DNA from: Rhodospirillaceae bacterium | GTDB taxonomy: Bacteria > Pseudomonadota > Alphaproteobacteria > CACIAM-22H2 | Direction: 5' to 3' | Assembly (NCBI GenBank): GCA_027490975.1 | Contig: JAIXXA010000129.1 | Location: 1-50,602, forward strand | DNA: 50,602 bases | The notes under the pieces: generated by a model | Seen by the model: only the letters and a program-made list of their open reading frames with translations | Databases searched by the model: none | Told to the model about the DNA's origin: nothing | Part shown: positions 42,336 to 50,329 of the stretch, piece after piece | How the letters are laid out: each line of letters begins with the position of its first letter | Position numbering within the stretch: the first letter of the stretch is position 1 | Position numbers and translations under genes: made by a program

Positions 42336-43259
42336 TTGGGACAGAATTTGTCACGAGCGACGGCCGGACAGCAGGGGCTGGAGAGCTACACTCTCCAGGA
42401 TGGTCTGGCAGCGGCAAGGTCCGTGCCCACCGCCGCACAGCAGCGCCGCGCGCGCGAACGAAACGGCGAAATCTCGCAAAGCGACAGCAACAGACTTTCG
42501 GTTGCAGACACGATCGAATGCGAAATCGTGCCGCGCCTTGTGCTGGCGCAAGGCGGCGGCCGACGCATCGGCGCCAAAGCGCCGGGGCTCGACGCGGCCG
42601 CCGTTGCGGCCTTCGCCGAAACGCTGCTGTCGACAGACGCGTCCGAACCGACCGCGCATATCGAACGCCTGCTTGCCGGGCGGGTGACGCTCAGCGACAT
42701 CTGTCTCGATCTGCTCGCACCGGCCGCGCGCTGCCTGGGCGACATGTGGGACGACGACCGCGCCACCTTCACCGACGTGATGCTGGGCCTGTCGGTGCTG
42801 CAGAATCTGCTGCGCCAGTACGGGCCGCGCTATCGGCCGCCTTCGGCACCCGAGGCGCATCACCGCATTCTGCTGGCAGCTGCACCGGGCGAGACGCACC
42901 TGTTCGGCATCCTGATGGTCGAAGAATTCTTCCGCCGCGCCGGCTGGGACGTGACCTGCCTCGTCGATACCGAAGCAAATGCGCTCGGCCGCCTCGTACG
43001 CCAGGAAAGCTTCTCTGTCGTCGGGCTGTCGGCGAGCTGCGATGCGCTGCTCGAGCCTTTGGCCGGCTGCATCCATCGCATCCGCCGCGAAACGCGCAAC
43101 CGCTCGGTCGGCATCATGGTCGGCGGTCGCGTGTTTTCCGACCGGCCGGACTGCGTGGCGCTGGTCGGCGCCGACACCGTGGCGTTCGACGGTCTCCAGG
43201 CGGTGCGCCAGGCGCGCAACATGCTGACGATGCTGTCGGACCGGACCTTGCGCGTCTAG
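42336..43259 (+). CDS. aerR: AerR/PpaA-type B12-binding antirepressor of PpsR
   Basis: This is a cobalamin-binding (SCHIC-type) regulator that binds PpsR/CrtJ and modulates its DNA binding in response to light and oxygen. The product of about 307 residues has a variable N-terminus. A helical segment follows around LGDMWDDDRATFTDVML. The B12 domain has GETHLFGILMVEEFF (His about 188, candidate lower ligand) and VVGLSASCDALLEPLAGCIH and GIMVGGRVFSDRP. No ATG precedes the conserved part in this frame. TTG 42336 is preferred because GGGGGAGG lies 5-6 bases upstream, and TTG 42276 is an alternative. It is followed by bch2, bchP, tspO and orf92. Confidence 0.9.
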   Translation: MGQNLSRATAGQQGLESYTLQDGLAAARSVPTAAQQRRARERNGEISQSDSNRLSVADTIECEIVPRLVLAQGGGRRIGAKAPGLDAAAVAAFAETLLSTDASEPTAHIERLLAGRVTLSDICLDLLAPAARCLGDMWDDDRATFTDVMLGLSVLQNLLRQYGPRYRPPSAPEAHHRILLAAAPGETHLFGILMVEEFFRRAGWDVTCLVDTEANALGRLVRQESFSVVGLSASCDALLEPLAGCIHRIRRETRNRSVGIMVGGRVFSDRPDCVALVGADTVAFDGLQAVRQARNMLTMLSDRTLRV

Positions 43260-43276
43260 CCGACGGATTGCTGCTG

Positions 43277-44674
43277 ATGCTGCGCGCGGCCGGATCGCCG
43301 AAAGCGGAAGGGATAGGCGGGAGCGCGCTGGGCGGCGGCGCGCTGGGCTGGGGGGCGATCGTGCGCCTGGGCCTCGTGCAGACGGCCCTCGGCGCCGTCG
43401 TGGTGCTGACCACCTCCACCTTGAACCGCATCATGGTCGTCGAGTTCGCCCTGCCCGCTTTTCTGCCGGGCTTGCTCGTGGCGCTGCATTACGGCGTGCA
43501 GTTCCTGCGCCCGCATCTGGGCCACGGCTCGGACTCGGGCGCGCGGCGCACGCCGTGGATCGTCGGCGGCATGGCGATGCTGGCAAGCGGCGGCGTGCTC
43601 GCCGCCGTTTCGACGGTGCTGATGGCCGACGAATTTGCGTGGGGGCTTGCCCTCGGCATGGTTGCCTTCGCGATGATCGGCCTTGGCGTGGGTGCGGCCG
43701 GCACTTCGTTGCTTGCGTTGCTTGCCAAGCGCGTCGCGCCCGAACGGCGAGCGGCGGCGGCCACCACCGTGTGGATGATGATGATCGCGGGCTTTGCCTT
43801 GACGGCGCTGGGCACCTCGGCCTTCCTCGATCCGTTTTCGCCGGCCCGCCTCGTCGCCGTCTCGAGTGCCGTGTCGCTGCTGGCGTTCGCGCTTGCGACC
43901 GTCGCGGTCTGGGGCGTGGAAGGTCCCGCGCGCGCGCCGACAGCGAACGCGCCCGCAGCTGCAGCGACGCAGCGCTTCGCCGAAGCGCTCGGCGAAATCT
44001 GGCGCGAGAATGCCGCCCGCCGCTTCACGATCTTCGTCTTCGTCTCGATGCTCGCCTACAGTGCCCAAGATCTGATCCTCGAACCGTTTGCCGGCGTGGT
44101 GTTCGGCTTCACGCCGGGCCAATCGACGGGCCTTGCGGGCGTGCAGCATGGCGGCGTGTTCGCAGGCATGCTGCTCGTCGCGGTCCTTGCCAGCGGCAAA
44201 CGGCGCTTCGGCAGCTTGCGCAGCTGGACCGTCGGCGGCTGCATTGCCTCGGGCCTTGCCCTGATCGCCCTGGCGCTCGGCGGGCTTGCCGGTGCGGCCT
44301 TTCCGCTGCGCGCCGTGGTCTTTGCGCTGGGCGTTGCAAACGGCGCATTCGCCGTCGCCGCGATCGCCAGCATGATGGAACTCGCCGGGCGCGGCCAAAG
44401 CGGGCGCGAAGGCATTCGCATGGGGCTTTGGGGGGCGGCGCAGGCGATCGCCTTCGGCCTCGGCGGGCTTGCGGGTGCCGGTGCCAGCGACATCGCGCGC
44501 GCCGCGTTCGGCGACGATGCCCTCGCCTATGGCAGCGTGTTTGTCGCCGAAGCGCTGCTGTTTCTGCTGGCGGCCGTTCTGGCCGCAACGCTCGACCGCG
44601 CGGCCGCCAAACGGCCCGCCGCCCTGCCCCGCTTTGCCCAGGGCATGCAAAAAGCCAGCCTAGAAAGAGGATAA
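43277..44674 (+). CDS. bch2: Bch2 / PucC-family membrane transporter-like protein (Bch2 type)
   Basis: This 465-residue protein has 12 hydrophobic segments of the BCD/PucC MFS branch and is encoded directly before bchP, as in other purple bacteria. It has LVVLTTSTLNRIMVVEFALP-like and FRPHLGHGSDSGARRTPWIVGG-like segments and SAQDLILEPFAGVVFGFTPG, paralogous to LhaA. It is presumed to handle bacteriochlorophyll or its precursors or to aid complex assembly; activity is unproven. The start is ATG 43277; TTG 43268 is possible. The frame is open far upstream through aerR, but that part is a shadow. Confidence 0.92.
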   Translation: MLRAAGSPKAEGIGGSALGGGALGWGAIVRLGLVQTALGAVVVLTTSTLNRIMVVEFALPAFLPGLLVALHYGVQFLRPHLGHGSDSGARRTPWIVGGMAMLASGGVLAAVSTVLMADEFAWGLALGMVAFAMIGLGVGAAGTSLLALLAKRVAPERRAAAATTVWMMMIAGFALTALGTSAFLDPFSPARLVAVSSAVSLLAFALATVAVWGVEGPARAPTANAPAAAATQRFAEALGEIWRENAARRFTIFVFVSMLAYSAQDLILEPFAGVVFGFTPGQSTGLAGVQHGGVFAGMLLVAVLASGKRRFGSLRSWTVGGCIASGLALIALALGGLAGAAFPLRAVVFALGVANGAFAVAAIASMMELAGRGQSGREGIRMGLWGAAQAIAFGLGGLAGAGASDIARAAFGDDALAYGSVFVAEALLFLLAAVLAATLDRAAAKRPAALPRFAQGMQKASLERG

Positions 44675-44679
44675 CGCGT

Positions 44680-45882
44680 ATGGACACGCTCGAAACCTTC
44701 GACGTCGCCGTCGTCGGCGGCGGGCCCGCCGGGGCCACGGCCGCAACCGACCTCGCACGCCGCGGCTTGCATGTATTGCTGCTCGACCGCGCGGGCCGCA
44801 TCAAACCGTGCGGCGGGGCGATTCCGCCGCGCGCGATCAAGGATTTCGACATCCCAGATTCGATGCTCGTCGCGCGCATCAATTGCGCGCGCATGGTGGC
44901 GCCGTCCAACAAACATGTCGACATTCCGATCGAAGGCGGCTTCGTGGGCATGGTCGATCGCGAGCATTTCGACGAATGGCTGCGCATGCGCGCGACGACC
45001 GCCGGCGCCAAACGCCGCAACGGCACGTTCGAGACGATCGAGCGCGATGCCGACGGCACGGCCATCGTCGTCTACAGCCCCAAATCGCCCGAGGCGAACG
45101 GGGCACCCGTGCGCGTTCGCGCGCGCATGGTGATCGGGGCCGACGGCGCCAATTCCGCCGTCGCGCGCGCGGCCCAAGTGCCGGGGGCCGATCGCATGCG
45201 CTACGTGTTCGCCTACCACGAAATCGTGAAGGTGCCGCCCAACGCCGCGATCGACTTCGACGCCAAACGTTGCGACGTCGTCTATCGCGGCGACACCTCG
45301 CCCGATTTCTACGCCTGGGTCTTCCCGCACGGCCAGACCGCGAGCATCGGCACCGGCAGCATGCAGAAGGGCTTCTCGCTGCGCGGTGCGGTCGGCCGCT
45401 TGCGCGCCGCAACCGGGCTCGACGGGTTCGAAACGCTGCGCCGCGAAGGGGCGCCGATTCCGCTGAAGCCGCTGAAGCGCTGGGACAACGGCCGCGACGT
45501 GGTCCTTGCGGGCGATGCGGCCGGCGTGGTCGCACCGGCCTCGGGCGAAGGCATCTACTACGCCATGCTGGGCGGGCGCTTGGCGGCCGAAGCGGTCGAA
45601 CAGGCGCTTGCGACCGGCGAGGCTGCCGCCCTCAAACACGCGCGCAAGCGCTTCATGAAAGACCACGGCACGGTCTTCTTCATCCTCGGCATCATGCAGC
45701 GCTTCTGGTATTCGAGCGAAAAGCGGCGCGAAAGCTTCGTCAGCATCTGCCGCGACAAGGACGTGCAGAAACTCACGTTCGATTCCTACATGAACAAAGA
45801 GCTCGTTCGGCGCGATCCGATGGCGCATATCCGCATCTTCTTCAAGGATCTCGCCCACCTGTTCGGCTTCGCGCGTCCGTGA
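44680..45882 (+). CDS. bchP: Geranylgeranyl (bacterio)chlorophyll reductase
   Basis: This FAD-dependent enzyme reduces the geranylgeranyl tail of bacteriochlorophyll to phytyl. The 400-residue protein has the dinucleotide motif VAVVGGGPAGATAATDLARR (about 9-28) and KPCGGAIPPRAIKDFDI. GADGANSAVARAA and LAGDAAGVVAPASGEGIYYA (about 272-291) form the FAD site. An AGAGGA ribosome site precedes ATG 44680. Its stop overlaps the GTG start of tspO (GTGA). Confidence 0.96.
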   Translation: MDTLETFDVAVVGGGPAGATAATDLARRGLHVLLLDRAGRIKPCGGAIPPRAIKDFDIPDSMLVARINCARMVAPSNKHVDIPIEGGFVGMVDREHFDEWLRMRATTAGAKRRNGTFETIERDADGTAIVVYSPKSPEANGAPVRVRARMVIGADGANSAVARAAQVPGADRMRYVFAYHEIVKVPPNAAIDFDAKRCDVVYRGDTSPDFYAWVFPHGQTASIGTGSMQKGFSLRGAVGRLRAATGLDGFETLRREGAPIPLKPLKRWDNGRDVVLAGDAAGVVAPASGEGIYYAMLGGRLAAEAVEQALATGEAAALKHARKRFMKDHGTVFFILGIMQRFWYSSEKRRESFVSICRDKDVQKLTFDSYMNKELVRRDPMAHIRIFFKDLAHLFGFARP

Positions 45883-46388
45883 CCGAAAACGCGAACGGCC
45901 GCTTGCGGCTGCGCTGGAAGCCGTTTGCGGCCGGCGGGGCTTGCGCGCTTGCGATCGCGTCGGTCGGCGGCGCGCTCACCAATCTGTCGGATTGGTATTT
46001 CGCGCTGCAGAAGCCCGCCTGGCAGCCGCCCGACTGGCTGTTCGGCCCGGCCTGGACGATCATCTTCGCGCTGTGCGCCTATTCCTTCGGGCTTGCCTGG
46101 CAGGCCACGAACCAGACGCGCGTGCGCATCGCGATCGTGTGGTTTTTCCTTTTCAACATGCTGCTGAACATCGCGTGGAGCTGGCTGTTTTTCACGCTGC
46201 AGCGGCCCGACTACGCGCTGTTCGAAGTGGCGTGGCTGTGGATCTCGATCCTGGCGCTGATCCACGTGCTGCGCCCGCTGTCGCGCCGCGCGGCCCTCGC
46301 GCTTTGGCCGTATCTCGCCTGGGTCACCTTCGCGAGCATCCTCAACATCGAAATCGTCCGCCTCAACGCACCGTTCGGGCCCGCCTAG
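45879..46388 (+). CDS. tspO: TspO/MBR family protein (CrtK-like, copy after bchP)
   Basis: This 169-residue five-helix TspO-family protein has WYFALQKPAWQPPDWLFGPAW, LFNMLLNIAWSWLFFTLQRP and YLAWVTFASILNIEIVRLN. In Rhodobacter TspO is an outer membrane protein that binds porphyrin intermediates and works through the AerR/PpsR system. Starting at GTG 45879 gives a 4-bp overlap with bchP, so expression is coupled to bacteriochlorophyll tail reduction. It is clearly diverged from the dxs-proximal copy at 21818-22309. Confidence 0.93.
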   Translation: MTENANGRLRLRWKPFAAGGACALAIASVGGALTNLSDWYFALQKPAWQPPDWLFGPAWTIIFALCAYSFGLAWQATNQTRVRIAIVWFFLFNMLLNIAWSWLFFTLQRPDYALFEVAWLWISILALIHVLRPLSRRAALALWPYLAWVTFASILNIEIVRLNAPFGPA

Positions 46389-46389
46389 C

Positions 46390-46668
46390 ATGGCCGAACA
46401 GCTGGCCGATCTCGTGCGAAGCGGGCACCTCGTCGAACTTGTGCTGCTGCTCGTGGCCGTCGAGGCGGCCGCGCTTCTCTTCTATCGCTTTCGTACCGGA
46501 AAAGGGCCCGAACCGTTGGGGCTCGTCTTCAATCTTGCCGCCGGCTCGGCATTGATGCTGGCCTTGCGGGCCGCCCTCCAAGAAGCGGGCTGGACGCATG
46601 TGGCGGCCTTCCTGGTGCTCGCCTTGGCAGCGCACCTTGCCGACCTCGCGCGGCGCTGGAAGCAATAG
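46390..46668 (+). CDS. Small polytopic membrane protein in the bchP operon
   Basis: This 92-residue protein has about three hydrophobic segments (around 13-31, 42-63 and 69-86) and a C-terminus ending LADLARRWKQ. It starts one base after the tspO stop, so it is surely cotranscribed with aerR-bch2-bchP-tspO. I recognise no family. Its place suggests a photosynthesis-associated membrane role, but nothing in the sequence shows an activity. Confidence 0.8.
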   Translation: MAEQLADLVRSGHLVELVLLLVAVEAAALLFYRFRTGKGPEPLGLVFNLAAGSALMLALRAALQEAGWTHVAAFLVLALAAHLADLARRWKQ

Positions 46669-46673
46669 CGACG

Positions 46674-46732
46674 GCCCGAAAAAGAAGATGGCCGGTGCAG
46701 ACTTTTGCAAGCTGCACCGGCCAGTTTCGGGC
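46674..46732 (-). terminator. Intrinsic terminator of the puf operon (bidirectional hairpin)
   Basis: A perfect 12-bp stem TGGCCGGTGCAG (46689-46700) / CTGCACCGGCCA (46712-46723) has an 11-base loop. It is flanked by outer complementary GCCCGAAA / TTTCGGGC. On the minus strand the stem is followed by a pyrimidine run (TCTTCTTTTT), as expected for termination after pufC. It also lies beyond the convergent 92-residue gene. Confidence 0.75.
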
Positions 46733-46795
46733 GACGGACGTCCGGTAGCCGCCGCGCCGTGACGCCAAACTCGGACGGAACGTCGCTGGCGCCGC

Positions 46796-47809
46796 CTATC
46801 TGCCCGACTTCAGGGCAAGATAGTCGGCAACCATGCTGACGCCGTAGAGCGGCTTGTTGACCCCTTGGTGGCAGGTCGCGCAATTGACCTTGGCGACGTC
46901 GCCCATCGGCCCTTTGCGATTGGCAGGGAACGCTCCCACCAGCGTGTCGAGATACTCGTTGTTGAGCTCGCGCACCATCCGGATGCCGTGCCAAGCCGTC
47001 ACGCGCTGCGGCGTGCTGGTCTGCCAGTCGGCGAAGTTCTGCGTGTTGTGGCAGAAGGTGCAGTTGACGCCGAGCCCTTGCGAGAGATGCATCATGAGCC
47101 CGTAGGTGCCCTCGGTCGATTGGATCGAAGGGTTCGGTCCCGTGCGCAGCGCCTTGACGCCTCCGATGCGGATGTCCGTCGCCTTGCTGAGATAAGGCTC
47201 GAAGATGTCGTGCGGAAGCGAACTGTCGCCGACGACCGGCAAAGGCTGGTTCTGGCGGTTGCGGTTGCCGGCATAGGCCGGCTCCGGCGGCGGCGATTCC
47301 TTGTACCAGACTTCGGCAGGTACCGGCTGGCCGCGATGGCAGGTGTAGCAGGTGACGCCGGTTTCAGCGACGTGCGGCTTCCAGGCCGCGTTGATCTTCA
47401 GCGTCATCTGCAGCATGCGCCGTGCCACGACCTTGGTGTAGAGCGCGTCGCTGGCCAGGCTTTCGCCTTCGGCATGGCAGTAGGTGCAGCCCTGCTCGGG
47501 CGAGACCCACTCGGTGATCGCCGTCATGATGCGCAGGAACTCGGCCGAGTCGACGTCGCCCAGCACCTGAACGTTTTCGTAGACGGCCGACGATTTCTCG
47601 TTGGCGAGTTCGGCCGGCGGCTGGGCCTCGGGCACCACGTTGGCGGCCTGCAGCGCCTTGCGGTGCGCGGGCAACTCGATCTGGACCATGGCGGTTCCGC
47701 GCCAGCCGTTCTGCGTCGACAGCACGGGCGGCAGGGTGAACGAGGTGTACACGACCGCTGCGGCCGCAACCGCGAACAGGGCGCCCGCAAGCGGGAGTTC
47801 GATTTTCAT
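46796..47809 (-). CDS. pufC: Reaction centre tetraheme cytochrome c subunit
   Basis: This periplasmic subunit passes electrons from soluble carriers to the oxidised special pair. The 337-residue protein has four CXXCH haem sites at Cys108, Cys154, Cys250 and Cys310, paired two and two as in the family. An N-terminal hydrophobic anchor spans about 5-26. No cysteine occurs in the leader, so it is not a lipoprotein as in Blastochloris viridis; it may be held by an uncleaved helix. The start overlaps the pufM stop (ATGA). The gene ends the puf operon before a hairpin terminator. Confidence 0.97.
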   Translation of the reverse strand: MKIELPLAGALFAVAAAAVVYTSFTLPPVLSTQNGWRGTAMVQIELPAHRKALQAANVVPEAQPPAELANEKSSAVYENVQVLGDVDSAEFLRIMTAITEWVSPEQGCTYCHAEGESLASDALYTKVVARRMLQMTLKINAAWKPHVAETGVTCYTCHRGQPVPAEVWYKESPPPEPAYAGNRNRQNQPLPVVGDSSLPHDIFEPYLSKATDIRIGGVKALRTGPNPSIQSTEGTYGLMMHLSQGLGVNCTFCHNTQNFADWQTSTPQRVTAWHGIRMVRELNNEYLDTLVGAFPANRKGPMGDVAKVNCATCHQGVNKPLYGVSMVADYLALKSGR

Positions 47810-48786
47810 CGCGTTGCTCCTGGGAGAGTAGCGGGATCGACGATCGTGCCGAACACGGCCGGGTAGCCGGGCGCAAAATCGTGCCTGACGGCCCACAGGT
47901 ACCAATTGTCCACGACCGTGCCGGACAGCAGGATGCCGATTCCGCCGGTGAGCGGGCAGAGAACGGCGAACCACCAGGCCCAGCGATGGATCGATTCCAT
48001 CGTCGCGTTGAAGCCCATCGTCCAGCGCCAGAACAAGGCCGCGCGCTCCGACGCCGTCCCGCGATCGACGATCTGCTCGATTTCGCGGTCGCCGCCGAAG
48101 CGGCTTACGGCCAAGATCGTCGCCCCGTGCATCGCAAACAGCAGGGTCGAGCCGTAGAGGAAGACGATCGAGAGCGCGTGGAAGGGGTTGTAGAACAGGT
48201 TGCCGTAGCGCAGCGAGAAAGCGGCCGTCCAGTCGAGATGCGGGAAGATGCCGAAAGGCACGGCCTCGCCCCAATTTCCCATCATCAGCGGCCGGATGAA
48301 GCCGAGCACAAGATAGAGCCAGATCGCCGCAGCGAACGCCCAGGCCACATGGGTGCCCATGCCGAGCGCGCGCGCGCGCCGGTACATGCGCCCCCACCAG
48401 AGCAGCAGCGAGGCGGTGAGGAAGAAGCCCGCCATCAGCCACCAGCCGCCGTCGTTGAGCGGCGGAATGCCAAGGCCGTATTTGGGATTGGGCGGCTCGA
48501 GCGCCAGCCAGAAGAGCTGGCGCACGAACTGCACCGGATCCCAGTTGACCGAGGCCAGCATGTTGAGGCCGATGATCTCGAAAGCGATCAAGCCGCAGAT
48601 CAGCGACGCCGTGCCCATGAAGCCGAGATAGACCGGGCCGATCTGGGCGTTGCCGATCACGCCGAGCAGATAGACGTAGAACGGTTCGCCGTCGCGCCGC
48701 CAATAGTTGCGGTCCTTGATCGGCACGCCGTAATGCGCGGGGCCGCGGATCTGCACGCGCGTGAAGAGGTTCTGATATTCGGGCAT
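47806..48786 (-). CDS. pufM: Photosynthetic reaction centre M subunit
   Basis: This is the core transmembrane subunit binding bacteriochlorophyll, bacteriopheophytin, QA and the non-haem iron. The 326-residue protein has five helices. Counting from Met, His183, His203, His220, Glu235 and His267 equal M-His182, 202, 219, Glu234 and His266 of Rhodobacter after Met removal. They sit in [29 protein letters not shown] and ESIHRWAWW. It lies 15 bp after pufL and overlaps pufC. Confidence 0.98.
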   Translation of the reverse strand: MPEYQNLFTRVQIRGPAHYGVPIKDRNYWRRDGEPFYVYLLGVIGNAQIGPVYLGFMGTASLICGLIAFEIIGLNMLASVNWDPVQFVRQLFWLALEPPNPKYGLGIPPLNDGGWWLMAGFFLTASLLLWWGRMYRRARALGMGTHVAWAFAAAIWLYLVLGFIRPLMMGNWGEAVPFGIFPHLDWTAAFSLRYGNLFYNPFHALSIVFLYGSTLLFAMHGATILAVSRFGGDREIEQIVDRGTASERAALFWRWTMGFNATMESIHRWAWWFAVLCPLTGGIGILLSGTVVDNWYLWAVRHDFAPGYPAVFGTIVDPATLPGATR

Positions 48787-48801
48787 GTTCCTGCTCCCCG
48801 C

Positions 48802-49626
48802 CTAGCGCCAAATCGGAAGATTGAGCCACCAGCCCCACCATTCGGGCCAGCCGCGCGTCCAGAACGGACCGCTCAAGATGATGCACACCGCGCTCCAGAA
48901 CCCGGCACCGAGGGCCAAGAAGAGTCCCACGCGATGGATGCCGAGCGTGCCGACGGAGTAGCCGATCGCGTCGCGGAAGAACGTGTCTTCGTGCTCGGGC
49001 GTCTTGACAGCTTCGCCTTTGGGCGGGTTGGTGGCCGACAGCACGAGGGCACCGTGCAGCGACAGGGCCAGCACGGTCGTGAAGAAGAACGACACGGCGA
49101 TCATGTGCGCCGGGTTGTAGTGGAAATGCAGATACTGGTAGCCGGTGTTCGACACCCAGTCGAGATGGCTGAAGATGCCGTAGGGGAAACCGTGGCCCCA
49201 GGCCCCCATCAGCACCGGCCGGATCACGACCAGGCTCACATAGGCGAAGATCGCCACGCTGAAGGCGAAGGGCACGTGGTAGCCCATGCCGAGTTTGCGG
49301 CAGATCTCGACCTCGCGCATCGCCCAGCATCCGAACGAGCCGATGGCGCAGATCGTGATGACCTGCCACAACCCGCCCTCCTTGAGGGGCGCAAAGCTCA
49401 GCCCGTAGCTGATGTCGGGCGGTTCGATGCTGATGAGCCAGGGATTCCAGGTCGGCCCCATCGAGGCGCCCCAGAAGATCATGGCCGTGCCGAGGATCGT
49501 GAAGAAGGCACCCATGACGCCGAAGAACCCGACATAGAACGGCCCGGCCCAGAAATCGAAAAGATCGCCCCCGATCAGGGTGCCCCCGCGGACCCTGTAC
49601 TTTCTTTCAAAACTGAGCATTGCCAT
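48802..49626 (-). CDS. pufL: Photosynthetic reaction centre L subunit
   Basis: This is the core subunit carrying half of the special pair and the QB site. The 274-residue protein starts [20 protein letters not shown]. Its ligands His154, His169, His174, His191, Glu213 and His231 equal Rhodobacter L-His153, 168, 173, 190, Glu212 and His230 after Met removal. QB-pocket residues around [20 protein letters not shown] are conserved. The gene lies 117 bp after pufA, the gap holding strong hairpins. Confidence 0.98.
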   Translation of the reverse strand: MAMLSFERKYRVRGGTLIGGDLFDFWAGPFYVGFFGVMGAFFTILGTAMIFWGASMGPTWNPWLISIEPPDISYGLSFAPLKEGGLWQVITICAIGSFGCWAMREVEICRKLGMGYHVPFAFSVAIFAYVSLVVIRPVLMGAWGHGFPYGIFSHLDWVSNTGYQYLHFHYNPAHMIAVSFFFTTVLALSLHGALVLSATNPPKGEAVKTPEHEDTFFRDAIGYSVGTLGIHRVGLFLALGAGFWSAVCIILSGPFWTRGWPEWWGWWLNLPIWR

Positions 49627-49686
49627 GGTCGAATCCTCCGGTCGTCACGTCTATTCGCGGCCGCGTCGGGCCGCCTGCTTCCGCCA

Positions 49687-49722
49687 CGGACGGAGCGAAG
49701 TCCTCGGACTTCGCTCCGTCCG
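49687..49722. other. Perfect 16-bp hairpin between pufA and pufL
   Basis: CGGACGGAGCGAAGTC (49687-49702) and its exact complement (49707-49722) flank a four-base loop (CGAG in the minus-strand RNA). In Rhodobacter an intercistronic hairpin at this place protects the pufBA message from 3' decay, giving excess LH1 over reaction centre; the same role is likely here. Confidence 0.75.
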
Positions 49723-49732
49723 CGTTGCCGAA

Positions 49733-49748
49733 CGTAGCTTGCGCTACG
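49733..49748 (-). other. GNRA-tetraloop hairpin at the pufA stop
   Basis: In the minus-strand RNA, CGTAGC-GCAA-GCTACG forms a perfect 6-bp stem with a GNRA-type loop that covers the pufA stop codon. It lies just 5' of the 16-bp hairpin, so the two may stack as a stability element. Confidence 0.5.
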
Positions 49749-49932
49749 AAACGGTCGGCGGCAGCAGCGAGAGTTCGACTGTCGCGGCGGCCGACTTGCG
49801 CGGGCCTTCGATCCAGTTGAACCGGTCGGTGCTGAGGACGATGAAGTGAATCACGATCGCCAGCGTGAAGAGGAAAACCGCCTGGGCCACAAGAGCCCGA
49901 CGCGGATCGAACAAGCGCCAAATACGCCACAT
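49744..49932 (-). CDS. pufA: Light-harvesting LH1 alpha polypeptide
   Basis: This 62-residue antenna polypeptide has one membrane helix and binds bacteriochlorophyll in the core antenna ring. It starts [20 protein letters not shown]. The ligand His is in [19 protein letters not shown], the hallmark of LH1 alpha, and a short C-terminal tail follows. It lies 12 bp after pufB. No pucA-like copy is present in this window. Confidence 0.96.
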   Translation of the reverse strand: MWRIWRLFDPRRALVAQAVFLFTLAIVIHFIVLSTDRFNWIEGPRKSAAATVELSLLPPTVS

Positions 49933-49944
49933 TGCTGCCTCCTC

Positions 49945-50172
49945 CTATGCCACGAAGGGCATAACGACGTTGGTCACCGTGTCGACGCCGTTCTGCAGCA
50001 TCGCGTAGCCCTTCGGGCCCGGGAACCAGGGACGCCACGACCACGCGAGCACATGCGCGATGATGGCGATGACCGTGAACACGACGAAGCCCTGGATGAA
50101 GTAGTTGTGGAACTCCTGGGCTTCTTCGTCCGACAACCCGGTCAGGTTGCCGCTGTCTTTCTGTCCTGCCAT
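49945..50172 (-). CDS. pufB: Light-harvesting LH1 beta polypeptide
   Basis: This 75-residue antenna polypeptide pairs with PufA. It has SDEEAQEFHNYFIQGFVVF and IAHVLAWSWRPWFPGPKGY, with the two conserved His residues and the WRPWFP C-terminal motif. The tail after WRPWFPG (about 23 residues) is longer than in many LH1 beta chains and contains a second mildly hydrophobic stretch. It is the first gene after bchZ, 157 bp from its stop. Confidence 0.95.
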   Translation of the reverse strand: MAGQKDSGNLTGLSDEEAQEFHNYFIQGFVVFTVIAIIAHVLAWSWRPWFPGPKGYAMLQNGVDTVTNVVMPFVA

Positions 50173-50329
50173 AGAGAGTATCTCCCTGTGGTGGCCTCGC
50201 GGCCGTTACCGCGCAAGACCCGCGCGGCTGGGCACGCGTGGCAGAACCGGCCACGACGTGTGGATGCGCCGTCGGCACGGCCCGAAGGCCGAACGGCAGA
50301 AGGAAAAGCGAGGGCGAAGGGGGCCTGCG
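50173..50329. other. bchZ-pufB intergenic region without a recognisable pufQ
   Basis: In several purple bacteria pufQ lies between bchZ and pufB. These 157 bases contain no frame that encodes a PufQ-like single-span protein, no TGT-N12-ACA site and no clear promoter. Some GC-rich dyads are present. The puf promoter may lie further upstream, outside the window. Confidence 0.5.

Noticed and set aside
42269..44674. An 801-codon frame that looks like an N-terminally extended Bch2, starting at an ATG with AAGAGG
   Set aside because: The first 336 codons overlap aerR in a different frame and are Arg/Ala-rich without motifs; the family start is at 43277.
46796..49369. 857-codon frame covering pufC plus upstream puf genes
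   Set aside because: Only the pufC part from 47809 is real; upstream residues are a shadow of pufM and pufL.
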